From positions 248,001-312,000 of the forward strand of contig NC_070568.1 of assembly GCF_026914185.1 (NCBI RefSeq): a stretch of DNA of 64,000 nucleotides, read 5' to 3'. This DNA is from Puccinia triticina. Its lineage: Eukaryota > Basidiomycota > Pucciniomycetes > Pucciniales > Pucciniaceae. Position 1 is the stretch's first letter; each line of letters starts with the position of its first letter. The position numbers and the translations under genes are program-made. Below the pieces are notes generated by a model. The model was not told the DNA's origin and searched no databases. It saw nothing but the letters and a program-made list of their open reading frames with translations. Below, in pieces: positions 54,106 to 64,000 of this stretch.

Positions 54106-54788
54106 CAAGTACAATGGGCTAACAAATATTTTTGGCTCCACATTTTGGAATGCAGAAGCTCAGGACACAGCCTTTAAGTCATGAGATTGGCTACAGGGGT
54201 GGAAAATAAGTTCCCAAGAATGATTATGAAATTAAAAAAAAAGTAGAAATAAAAAAATGAAAAATGAAAAATGTGGAAATTTTCTAATCTCTTGCAAATT
54301 TCTCAGAATGTTCATTACTGGTCAAATCAAGGAGGGAAACTTGGAGAGCAAAGTATGGCATACAAAAAGAATGATAAAAATGAAAATTTTTGAAACCATT
54401 TACAATGATTTTTTGGGTGGATTGGTTATCCGCCAATTTCAAATTGAACTCAGGGACTGTCACCCAAATCATCACTGATTTGACTCAATTTATTTGATCC
54501 AATAGAAATCATTGGCAATGGTTTCAAATTTTTTCATTTTTTATCATTCTTTTTGCATGCCCTACTGTGCTCTCCAATTTTCCCTCCTTGGTTTGACTAG
54601 TAATGAACATTCTGAGAAATTTGCAAGAAATTAGAAAATTTTCACATTTTTCATTTTTTCTTTCATAATCATTCTCAGAAACTTATTTTCCACCCCTGTA
54701 GCCAATCTCATGACTTAAAGGCTGTTTCCTGAGCTTCTGCATTCCAAAATGTGGAGCCAAAAAAATTTGTTAGCCCACTGTACATTTC
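54106..54788. repeat. foldback element of about 680 bp
   Basis: GTACAATGGGCTAACAAATA at the left and, inverted, GTACAGTGGGCTAACAAATT at the right. Arms of about 310 bp pair through GGCTCCACATTTTGGAATGC, AGTCATGAGATTGGCTACAG and TTCTCAGAATGTTCATTACT. Centre near 54445. No ORF and no TSD that I can fix. Confidence 0.75.
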
Positions 54789-55059
54789 ATCTAGTTATAC
54801 TTGGCTGGCATGAAGTCTGTGCTACACTAGCACAGTCAGACGGCTGTCAGTCGTGGACGTTGAGACCAGCCAGATCAAGCCGGAGCTCGCAATGTTCCGC
54901 TGCAGTCACAACAAGATATTGCATGGCTGCGGACAGGCGCAGCAAGTGGGGGCTTGCAAGGTTGCAGAATCATAGTTCAAGTTGGCTTTCATGTTAATAT
55001 GTATTTTTTCTGCAAATAATCATTTTCAGGTTGAATATTTCCCATTGGATTGATCATCA

Positions 55060-55362
55060 GGGTGAGATACGCGCAATTGCGCTATCGCTAAGCACGCAGG
55101 GCGCAAAAGAGCGCGCGCTACGCTGCGTTAAAGCGCTTTTTGCGGCAAAAATGGCCTTTTTTCTGCTCTTCCGCTAAAATCGCCTTAGCGCAACGTAGCG
55201 GAGCGCTAAAGCTAAACAAAAATTGGTGTGCTGTTAGCGCCGCTGAAAATTAGCGCAGCGTAGCAGCGCTAACGCTATTCAAAAAAGGCCAGCGCTTTTT
55301 GCTGATACGCTAAAATTTAGGGCTAAAATAGCATAGTTTAGTGTAGCGGCCCACCATTGGTG
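55060..55362. repeat. truncated TAGCG-rich hAT-type MITE
   Basis: Contains CGCTACGCTGCG, GCGCTTTTTGCGG, TTAGCGCCGCTGAAAATTAGCG and ends TAGCGGCCCACCATTGG. It resembles 28419-28894 in inverse orientation; the left terminus is missing. Confidence 0.55.
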
Positions 55363-56112
55363 TGATGCTGTTTGTGCATTACTGATGAAAATAACAGCGG
55401 CAAAAGTAACAGCAGGTAGTTAATTTACTAAAAATCTGTCAGATATTGTAATGTAAAGTAACTACCCACCACTGCTACACTGCAACATTATCCAGTGGAT
55501 AAGGTGTTATCAAGCAATAATAGGCCAAATTATCCCTGAAATGGCCTTTTATTTCTTGTTATCTTACTTTATATCTTCTGCTCTGTGCATAGCTGCCTTC
55601 AAAAAATGGCTCTACCCTGGTGTGGTATTGATATTGCAGCACCATTACCAATAAAAATAGAAATGACAACCAAAATTTAATATGTTATCATTACGTCACG
55701 CATTACCATAGCAATAACTGCCAACTGTTGTTGCTAGCAGTTGTGATTTTTTTTCTTGTAGTGAGTTGTTCCTGTTATGAGCTGTAGCGGGGGACTTTCC
55801 ATGTACATAGCTTTTCACATACATGTTGCAGCCAGCACCCTCATAGTTTGAGAGGCTGTGGATCCAGGCAGCTTCCTCATCCTGCAATCTACCATCTTAG
55901 AATTTAGGACCCCCAGACTCCATTTTCCTCTCCTCAGACCGGACCTTAACAGATCCTCTGTCAGAGTCTGATTCCTCAAATATTGAAAAAGGTAAAGAAA
56001 TGCTTCATAGCTTTTTGGATGGTGCCTGAAAGGGCACCAAGACTTTACAGCTTTGAGAAAGCCCCCATCACATGAGTTGTTGCTGTGGACATACTCCTGA
56101 GTATGTAGTACC
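55363..56112. other. no gene recognised
   Basis: 55700-55750 has a CAACTGTTG..TTTTTTTTCTTGTAGTG end of CACTA-like type without partner. Rest without features. Confidence 0.35.
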
Positions 56113-56763
56113 AACAATGGGCCACTAAGCTACGCTAAGCTACGGGCCAATATCTGTTAGTGTATCCATGGTTATTTGGCAAGACATGTGGGGTGTTGTT
56201 ATCCCCAATTGTAGCCCAATACACTAACAGTTAGTGTATCCAAAGTTTCTCATTGAAGATCTTGGGTATTGTTATCCAGGATACACTCAAAATACACTAA
56301 CAGGTAGTGTATTTCTTTTGGCTAACCAAGATCTCACTGAAAGTTAGTGTATCAGAGTTAGGATAACAATGTTCTGCACTACAGTATCTGTTATTTTATG
56401 GTTTTCGGCCTCTAGAAAATGATTCTCAAAACATTGTGTCCTGGATTTTTTTTTTTTTGCAACTCACAACCAACTTTACTACCAGAAATATCAATACAAC
56501 TGAAAGTAATTTTATCACTAATTGCAGAGATAAACTAACAGTTATTGTATTTGTTATCAGGAGTAACAACAGATAACAATCATAAAAATAGGATTTGGTT
56601 ATTGTTGACCTGACATATTTCTGCTACCCTAACCATACAAAAACAGCCAAAAAGAATAACATCAAAAAGATGTATTGTTATTGACTGAAAATCATAACAC
56701 TATTAATTGTGTAGTGCAGTGGAAAAAATCTACCAATACAGTTAGTGTATCAGCCAGCCGTTG
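56113..56763. mobile_element. non-autonomous hAT element, 651 bp, inverse copy of 48378-49023
   Basis: Begins AACAATGGGCCACTAAGCTA (inverse of the right end of the other copy) and ends CCAGCCGTTG. The 8 bp outside (GTAGTACC, GTGGTATG) agree at 5 of 8 positions, a possible decayed TSD. Body is the reverse complement of 48378-49023 with scattered changes and shares the TTAGTGTA words. Confidence 0.7.
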
Positions 56764-57303
56764 GTGGTATGTACACCTCAGATTATGAGATTGCCAGTGC
56801 AGTGCCTTAGAAAATCTGGTCCAAGTTTTCCCAGTTTGGACAATGTATCCAACAAGCTTTCTGTTCAAAATTCAAATCATAAGAGGCATTACACACCAGA
56901 CATTGATGCTCATGAATGAGTGTCAAAAACTCGTAGGACCAATCTTTGGACCCTGGAACCGCTGCTGGACATCCAGAGACAATGAAGTCAATGTCAACTG
57001 GCTTTTGGGGCTGGCTCCTCCAAAACTTGGGCGTTATAACCAAGACCCGCCCCGAAAGAAGAACTGGTTGCCTGGGTCAAGCTCACAAACTCGATCCGTC
57101 GAAAATAGTTTTTTTTTTTCTACCAATTTCACAATTGACAAGGCTGTTCCAATCTTAGATCAGCATTGTGTAGAAACCTTGCATGTGCTAACAAATCCTA
57201 ACGATGATGATGATGTACAAACATCAGTAAAAAAAAGCTTGAGAGGTATGTAATAAATAAAAGACAGTCAGGAGTACCATGATGATGAGATCCAAGGGGC
57301 AGA

Positions 57304-59284
57304 TCATTGGTCGAACTCCGGATTGAGCTCTTTCTTCTTCCTCCTCCGATCGCCTCGATTGCCGCTCTGAGCCTGCAAATCCTTGACGAGCGCAGGTTTC
57401 TTGCTTCCATGGGGCCACGCATCGCCCCAGAAGGTCTTGCGGGCGTCATAGTAGGCTTGTTTCCCCTGGGATCGCGGCACAGTGAGTCTTTCGATTTGAC
57501 CTTGAATCAAACCGTCATATCATCGAGGGTCAAAGGTCGTTGATGAACACTGCATGGGTCCACTTCCTTCGGGGCAATCGAGAAAACACGGCGTGCTTAC
57601 CCGAGGCGGCGCAGACATCGAAGATCACATGGCCTTTGCACTTGTGCGGCGGCAGAATGATCCGAGGCCATTCTAAAGAAGCGCCATTGGACGAGTTGTC
57701 GCTGTTGCCATCTGCCGATTCTGGGTAAAGGGAAGTGGTCGGTCAGTTTTTTTTTTTTTTCCCCCACTCGCAATAGCATTCGGATAGCAGATGAGTGTGA
57801 TTTACGGTAAGGTTTGACTGACCTGTGTCACCGGATGAGCTCGCCAAGTCGGGGGATATTGAAGGAGATGGAGGCCGCTGGCCCCTGCGAATGATGACAT
57901 AGGAAAACTTGGCATCTTCTTCCGGTCTGGAGGTATGTTTGGTATCTTTGAGGAATTGGGGGCGTTCGATCCGTTGGGAAAAGTGGCAAAAGTGTTTTGG
58001 GTTGTCGGATAGGTGCAGGGGACAGGGTTTATCGTGCGGGCAAGGAGCCAAGACCCAGGAGCCCAAATCGGCCGACTGGTCCGGGGGTCCACCTGGGCCG
58101 ATCTCGGAGCCGCTCGCGAGCTGGCTGTGATAGCTAGCTCTCCTCAGCTCCCTCCGGCCAAGCATGAGGAGCTGCTGCCTGGCATCGGCGACGAGCTGGA
58201 AGCCAGCCGGAGTGCCTCGATCGATCACCACCATCGTCTCTGCCCCACTGTTCCACATCCCCTCGATCGCCTGGCGCCTTGCGGGTTGATTTGGAAGATC
58301 GCTGAGGGTGAAGGACATGATTGCGAGTAGGCCATCTGCATCGCCGGTCCAGTCATACTTGGACGGCTCGGGTTCGATCTGCGGGGATGGTTGCTCTGGG
58401 TGCTCGTTTTCGATTGCTTTGAGCCAGTCGGTAGGCCCGCTGGTTGTCTGCCTGTCCCTTTCGGCCTGGGTGGGCGAGATTGTGATTCTTCGGAAGGTGG
58501 CCTTGAGGTCGGAGGTATCTGGGCCGAGGAGCGGCCGATTGGCGCGTTTTTTGAGGAGCGTTTCGTTGAGCCAGATCATGCTACTCGATTTGTCGAGCGC
58601 GGTATATTCTTTGAGAGTATCGGGCCAGATTTCGAGAGCCGCCCATGCAGCCGAGCCGGTTCCCGACCCGTAGTCGAGAAGCGTTTTAGGAGTCCATTCC
58701 GATTCGAGGCTGTGGCGAATTTTGAGGCTGTTGAGTCTTCGTTTGAGCTCGAAGAGGACCTTGAGGGTTGCTCCGTAGGCCGAGGGCATTGCGCCGGCTG
58801 CATAGGATATCGAGGTGAGATGGTCGTAGGTGGTGCGTAGCTTGGGCTTGACCATCTTCTTGCCGTCTTCGGCCGTTCGTTCTGAGAGGAATGCGTCGAT
58901 GAGATCGGTGTTGGAGATGCTGAGTGACTGCTTGGAGCCGGTCAGCCTGTATTTCCCGTAGAGGCCAAGAGCGCTTGTCCGGATGGTCGATCGATGGGCG
59001 ACGGATTGGATGATCTCATGGACGCCAGTGACGAGCTCGGCGGGCAGTCTGATGATCGGCTGCCTGGTGGAGCCGTATTCGGAGGCCGCCGATCGACGAG
59101 AGGGCCCATCGGATTGGTGCTCGTCGAGGTCGGTGCTGTCTTGCTGCTCGGGTGCGTGGTCTGGGTGGGCGGCGAGATCGTGGAGGAATGTGGCGAGTGC
59201 TGCCGGCTGATGGATGAGGCGGTGGGGGGGAGCGAGACTGGTTCGATGGATGGTCAGGGCGGTCCTTGCGGTGGGGATGAGCAT
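57304..59284 (-). CDS. RSM22: mitochondrial ribosome small-subunit assembly methyltransferase-like protein (Rsm22/METTL17)
   Basis: Needed for mitoribosome small-subunit assembly. Exons 59284-57823, 57720-57601 and 57500-57304 join in frame to 592 residues. The ATG at 59284 was chosen because [23 protein letters not shown] is a good mitochondrial presequence; the frame stays open upstream. Domain order: N-terminal helical part with [34 protein letters not shown], then the SAM fold motif [43 protein letters not shown], and the Cys-rich segment [22 protein letters not shown], completed by a Cys in [10 protein letters not shown]: four Cys that in METTL17 bind an iron-sulfur cluster. Ends with [16 protein letters not shown] and a Lys/Arg-rich tail (RRRKKK). 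Divergent from the BTB gene, 225 bp apart. Confidence 0.92.
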
Positions 59285-59509
59285 GGTTGTCTTCTGGGGG
59301 CTGGTCGATGGCCGGGCGCTGTGGCTGTGTAGTCGTGGTTTTATGCATGCGGGGGTTCTTCCAGTGACCATCCCCCATCCACCTCCCACCACGATGGCCG
59401 CCAGGGACAGAGCGAGGACTAGGGTGTGTACTTCTGGCTTCTGACTGGGCACACTCGCGCGCTGACCACTTCGATTGTCCAGGAACACTGCCCGGCGGAC
59501 GGCGGCCTG
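59285..59509. promoter_or_regulatory. divergent promoter between RSM22 and the BTB gene
   Basis: Only 225 bp separate the two start codons, which face away from each other, so promoters and 5' UTRs overlap here. The sequence is GC-rich; no motif assigned. Confidence 0.55.
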
Positions 59510-62277
59510 ATGGCCCAGCTCAGAGCAAGAGCCGCCCTCAGAGTCAAACCCCACCACCCGCCACTGCCCGTATCCGTCTTCCTGTGGGAATCCCCCCCGC
59601 TGGGTGCACGCTACAAGGTCTCCTCCACCCACACCCTCTCCCCAGACACTGCGCGCTGCATACTGACATCGTCCCCCAGATCACCTTCCTCGTCCGGCTC
59701 GAAGCGGATGGCCAGGAGGCAGTCGGCTTCCGCTTCGATGACACCGTCTCCGAATCCCCTCGGCAGATTGCCTGGGGCGGCATGGTCAGTGTCCACATGA
59801 GCTGCTTGCCTGCCGCTGGCTATACTGAAAGAGCTCATCCCCATCGCCGCACAGGTCGGCACGCCACAGTCGCCGCGTTGTTTCCTCGACGGCTCGCAAA
59901 CCTTCCTCACTGATTCAGCTTCCAAGCCGATCGAAAGGTGCAGGAGTGGATGGCACGTCCGGATCGGCAAAGTCTCCCAAATCGTCAGCCTATTCGAAAA
60001 CACTCCGGTAAAGTGCTCTCTCCTACCGCTTCGATCATCCACAAGCCACGCGCTGATCGGCCTGATTCACACCTAGGATTCCTTGCTCATCAAGCTGTCC
60101 CTCCGAAAAATCCACGCCGGCACTCATATCACCCATCTGCTCTCCCAGCCTCAGCCCCCAGTCTCCCTACAAGCTGAGAAACCTCATCAAAGCGATCTTC
60201 GATCTTCTAGAAACACTCCATCTAGTTCCCCAACCAAAACTCACCAGAAGCACTGGGGATCAGCCTCCAAACTGCAACTGCTCCCCCATCCGAATCCACA
60301 CATCCTTCCCGTCAAATCACCCATCACCCCGCCACTACTCCTCCATTCGAGCTGCAAGGACTACACCACCCAGGAAGCTCCAAGACGCTTTCAATCTTCG
60401 CCATCACCCTCTAATATCTCCCCGCATCCCACAAACCAAATCGCCCATCGTCCATCACATCATCACATCTCAGCAGCAGCCGCAGCATCAACCCCGCTCA
60501 AACCCACCTGGACCACCAACCTCCCGAGATCTGTGCAGCCTTCACCAAAATCTAGCGTCTCGGCGCGTCCAAAAACGCCAAATGTGCCATCTTATAATGT
60601 GCCAGCTGTTCAGACCTCCCCGAAAGTCCTCTCGGCATCTTCAGCCACCTATAAAACCCCACCGCGAGCTCCAACATCGAGTGACCGCGACGGGCGTTTT
60701 CTGGAAGCTTCTCTCTCAGCTTCACTCCCAGGCTCGTCCGAGCGGCACCAGAAACCCGATCCTGACGACATCTCAAATCTCGCTCCAGAAATATCCCCTT
60801 CCACCAAGCTGAATACCCCCATGGCCAAGATCACACCTCCTTCACCCAACCCCCCCGCCGCTACTCAAGTGGATCTGTCACAAAGCAAACCTAGTCTGTC
60901 TGCACTATCCACTCCGACTGCTCTCGAAACTGCACTCTCCACGGGTTCACATACATTCTTCGTCCCAAACGCCCAACAAGAGACCCCCCCGGAAATGGTC
61001 TGTTTTCTATTTCCCCCGAATGCCAATCGAGCGAGCGAGCGAAGGCTATACGTTCCCCACTCCGCCTTGATCAAGGTAGAGTATTTCAAGCAGGGTAGGC
61101 CACAAATAAGCTAATAAACTCCCAGCTGGATCTGACACCTACCTTCCATACTTCTTCGTACAAGCAGCGCTTGAATCTCCGAATCCAACCTTATCCATCG
61201 ATACAAGCCGGTCAAAACTCTCGCCACCATTTCAAATCGTGAAACACGGCCTACTCGCATTCTTGCGTTTCATTCCTGGGCTAGCATTCCAGCTCCACCG
61301 CCGTTTGGCTCCATCCCCCACGGCCGAGGTTCCCGCGACGGATGTCCAAAATAATAACCGCGTGCTCTCCATTTCCCTTGACGCAATGTCAAGGATTGGT
61401 CTCGGCTTGGTCACACTGGCCTATAGCTCCTGTTTAGACGCCATGAAACTGCTCTTCGACGAGTCGTGTAAGGTCATGGACGCGCTGATCCCTCAGCCGC
61501 AAGTTGATGCTACTCGAGCTGGCGGCACTACCACTGCTATGAAGATCCTCTTCACCATTCGAGTCGGGTTAGGGGAAATCTGTCACGCTGCATTGACCAT
61601 CCAAAAATATCTGACCGAGCTTGGATGCGTGTTTGGAGACGACTCTGACGATGAACTTGAGTCTGAAAACGTCGCAGATGATGTCCAGGCTCCATCAATT
61701 CAGCCAAAAGTCACATTTACAATCAATCATATTGCGTAAGTTTGTTCAAAGCGTTGGATTTTTGATCTCGTGCACAACTCCTTGGGTTGTTTGGATTGCG
61801 TTCCCAGGTACCCCACACTTTGCGGTGTAGCTGATTATCTACAGTATGGGTAAGTCGATTCTCCCATGTGTTTTCTCAAGCCAGACATGGGTGTTGTGGC
61901 TCTAACCCAATCTTCATCGGGCTGTCAGAGCAATCAAGTTTGCGCCCCTCCACTCAAACTTCGTAGTTCGAAAAGCGTCAGCATGCACTTTATCACAAGA
62001 TGATTCCAGGACTGTCCCACTCGGGCAAGAGTTCTCCTCACAACGTCGGGCGTATATTCACTCCCACTCGCGGTGCATTGCCCTGCATGGATTTTCAAAT
62101 CCACAAGTGAGGCTGACTCCGTGTAACCCTGCAAGTATCTACGCTCTTGCCAGTCGTAAGCTGCTCCCCTTCCAAAGCCATTCTGGATCTCATACCTCAT
62201 CAATCGCCGCAAATGCGCCAATTATATGCACTGAACACAGCTTTTTTTTTCTTTTTCGGTTGGTTTCTCCTTGGTAA
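59510..62277 (+). CDS. BTB/POZ domain protein with MATH-like N-terminus
   Basis: Probable adaptor protein (BTB proteins recruit cullin-3 or dimerise); partner unknown. Seven exons 59510-59617, 59680-59784, 59855-60007, 60077-61094, 61126-61735, 61808-61849 and 61929-62277 join to 794 residues. The N-terminal about 150 residues (ITFLVRLEADGQEAVGF, GWHVRIGKVSQIV, LIKLSLRKIHAGTHI) look like a MATH-type sandwich. A long Ser/Pro-rich linker follows (about 150-425). The split BTB domain starts at VCFLFPPNANRASERRLYVPHSALIKVEYF and resumes at TFTINHIAYPTLCGVADYLQYGAIKFAPLHSNF, ending with NPASIYALASRKLL. Between lies about 180 residues with helices (LDAMSRIGLGLVTLAYSSCLDAMKLLF) and an acidic run. 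The fourth intron would be only 31 nt, so that join is uncertain. Confidence 0.72.
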
Positions 62278-62816
62278 CGTTGATAGGACTGAGGTTGGAA
62301 GAGCTGAAAAGTCTTGCAAATCGACAGATTATGCACGAATTGTCGCCAATAAACATTTTCAGAATGCTCAAAACTGCTTCATCGCACAATCACAAACAGT
62401 TGTACTAGTTTGATATACCACCTACTGATCTACTTGAAATAACTACGATGAGACCTTCAGGATCAGGGTCTTTAATAGCGGTATATGCGACTGATTTCCC
62501 TGTTCCTGTACTTTGACTAGAGTTGTACTGCGACTGATCCCCCTCTTCCTGTACTTTGACTAGAGTTGCATTTCCAATGTGAATTACACCAACCCTTGCG
62601 CGTCTCGATCCTTAACAATCAGTCCAAGACAGTAGAAATGCATCCCTGAGAAATACAAAAAAATTGTTCCGAAACTTTACTTTCTCCAATCAGTCCGCAA
62701 TATAAAAACATCATCTGCTCAACTCATTCTAGCTCTAAATGGAATTATAGCTGTCGGCATATCTATCGGTGTTCGTTTATCGAGCAAGACCACAGGAAAT
62801 GCACATGCAAGATCCA
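62278..62816. other. spacer between convergent BTB and P450 genes
   Basis: Both 3' ends meet here. 62500-62580 has two copies of TTCCTGTACTTTGACTAGAGTTG, about 60 bp apart. No gene seen. Confidence 0.45.
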
Positions 62817-64000
62817 TTAGGACTTTCTCTTCCGAACTAAGATTCTCATGTGATTGGCCATCGGCAAGGTTAAGGAAGCCGCGTAGCGCGGGGTCTGCTC
62901 TGTGCTATCCGCACTGATTTTACGGATCTTGGGTACCTTTTCATACCTTGAAAGATAAGATGTGGTAAGCTCAAGAGATCTGAATCTACTTCGCTCAATA
63001 GATCAAACTGTTACTCACCATCCCGGTTCGTATTCTAGATCGAAATTTCTAACCACTTGGACAAGACACGCGATGGCTTCCAAAGTGGCTAGATGCATGC
63101 CGACACATACCCGCGGGCCACCCTAGATATTTATTGAAAAGGTAAGCTCATGTTTCAACAGAAGCCATCGACGAATACAAGTGAACTGACATTGAATGCA
63201 TGAAATTTCCATTGTCCGAACTGTTTTAAGGTTCCGCTATCGTCTATCCAACGGGCAGGATTGAAATTTGTGCAGTCAGCTCCCCATATGGTAGGATCTC
63301 TGCCCATCTGCCAATCACTGCAAAGCAAGACGACAAAAACGAGTTGAACAGTATAAAAATCAGTAAATCACTCGGGAGTCGGTTTGCGCGAGAATCTCGA
63401 GTTGCGTCAGTGCTTGCCTCCAGCGTAAACAGTCTCCTGGTTGCACCAATGGACCATTCGGGATTTTGTCATGATCCACCGCAAATTTGGCGTTCTAAAC
63501 ACAGTCGAAACAGGGCAGCGCAACATAAGCGTTTGTGGTAAACTATTCAGATTGATGTGAACCCAGATGCTCTTAGACTTGAAAAACTGACCTTGGGTAC
63601 CGACGGATGCAACCGGAGAGCTTCATAAAAGACGGCGAGGTGATAGGTGAACTGTTTATAGTTCGAATAGTCCACCAGCTCGTCGTTGGATGCCATCAGC
63701 TGCTCAATCTCAACTCGCATTTTGGCCACGACGTCTGGATTCCGAATCAAATGGAAAAAAGTCCACGAAAGTGCTTGCGCCGTTGTATCTCTACACAAAC
63801 CCTCCTACATTAGCAATCAATTCTGGAGTGGGACGACCGGGGCATGGATAAGTAAAAACATGGTGCAGCTACTGACCTTCCAGCAATGATCAAGTTGAGA
63901 GCTGAATCTTTCAGCTCACTCCGTGACATCGACAGCCCTTTCTCGTCTGTAAAGCTCATGAAAAGACCCAAGAGGTCCTGGTAAACTTCTGTGTCTCTGT
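62817..64000 (-). CDS. cytochrome P450, C-terminal half (runs off the right edge)
   Basis: Heme-thiolate monooxygenase; motif set fits the CYP52/63/86 type (fatty-acid or alkane hydroxylases), substrate not shown. Exons on the minus strand: beyond 64000 to 63877 (ELKDSALNLIIAG), 63790-63592 (RDTTAQALSWTFF; together AGRDTT, the I-helix oxygen-binding motif; then FYEALRLHP, the ExxR), about 63500-63424 (NAKFAVDHDKIPNGPLVQPGD), about 63316-63196 (DWQMGRDPTIWG, FNPARW, FHAFN), 63123-63019 (GGPRVCVGMHLATLEA, heme loop with the Cys ligand) and about 62955-62817 (YEKVPKIRK to SLTLPMANHMRILVRKRKS, stop). No break seen. Not the same gene as 1-1455, but both are minus-strand and may be related. Confidence 0.92.

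Overview
This window is nuclear DNA of a basidiomycete fungus, most likely a rust (Pucciniales). Host-type genes are cut by many short introns (mostly 60-80 nt, GT..AG), the gene set is fungal (chitin deacetylase, P450s, vacuolar/cytosolic-type exopolyphosphatase, ATP synthase subunit h, BTB protein, Rsm22), and about two thirds of the sequence is transposable-element derived. The species cannot be named from the sequence alone.

Host genes, left to right: a cytochrome P450 on the minus strand (1-1455, C-terminal half beyond the window); a secreted, probably GPI-anchored chitin deacetylase (12159-14374, -); an exopolyphosphatase of the DHH family (17110-18970, -, four exons resolved with a continuous frame); a divergent pair of ribosomal protein genes sharing one short promoter, uS4/RPS9 (24222-25093, -) and eL21/RPL21 (25562-26197, +); mitochondrial ATP synthase subunit h/ATP14 (52792-53483, +, not in any single long ORF, assembled here from four exons); mitoribosome assembly factor Rsm22 (57304-59284, -); a BTB/POZ protein (59510-62277, +, seven exons); and a second P450 (62817-64000, -, N-terminal half beyond the window).

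Between them lie mobile elements, several resolved to the base by terminal repeats and target-site duplications (TSDs): a 4.4-kb hAT element (43064-47454, 8-bp TSD); a Copia LTR retrotransposon with identical 100-bp LTRs (30339-35327, 5-bp TSD); a gag-only LTR element (36864-38455, 203-bp LTRs, 5-bp TSD); a nest of foldback elements (30302-41047, 8-bp TSD) holding a Harbinger-like element (36395-40819, TAA TSD) and both LTR elements; non-autonomous hAT elements (28419-28894, 48378-49023, 56113-56763); CACTA-like MITEs with 3-bp TSDs (19563-20660, 26518-26764, 41384-42699, 51646-52064); and Mutator-like MITEs with 9-10-bp TSDs (2282-2880, 50678-51466). Many carry minisatellites whose units are themselves palindromes.

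The most striking points are the gag-only retrotransposon, the primer-binding sites of both LTR elements matching tRNA anticodon arms (half-tRNA primers, Met-CAU and Lys-CUU), the TAGCG-rich subterminal repeats shared by autonomous and non-autonomous hAT elements, and the insertion order that can be read from the nested TSDs.
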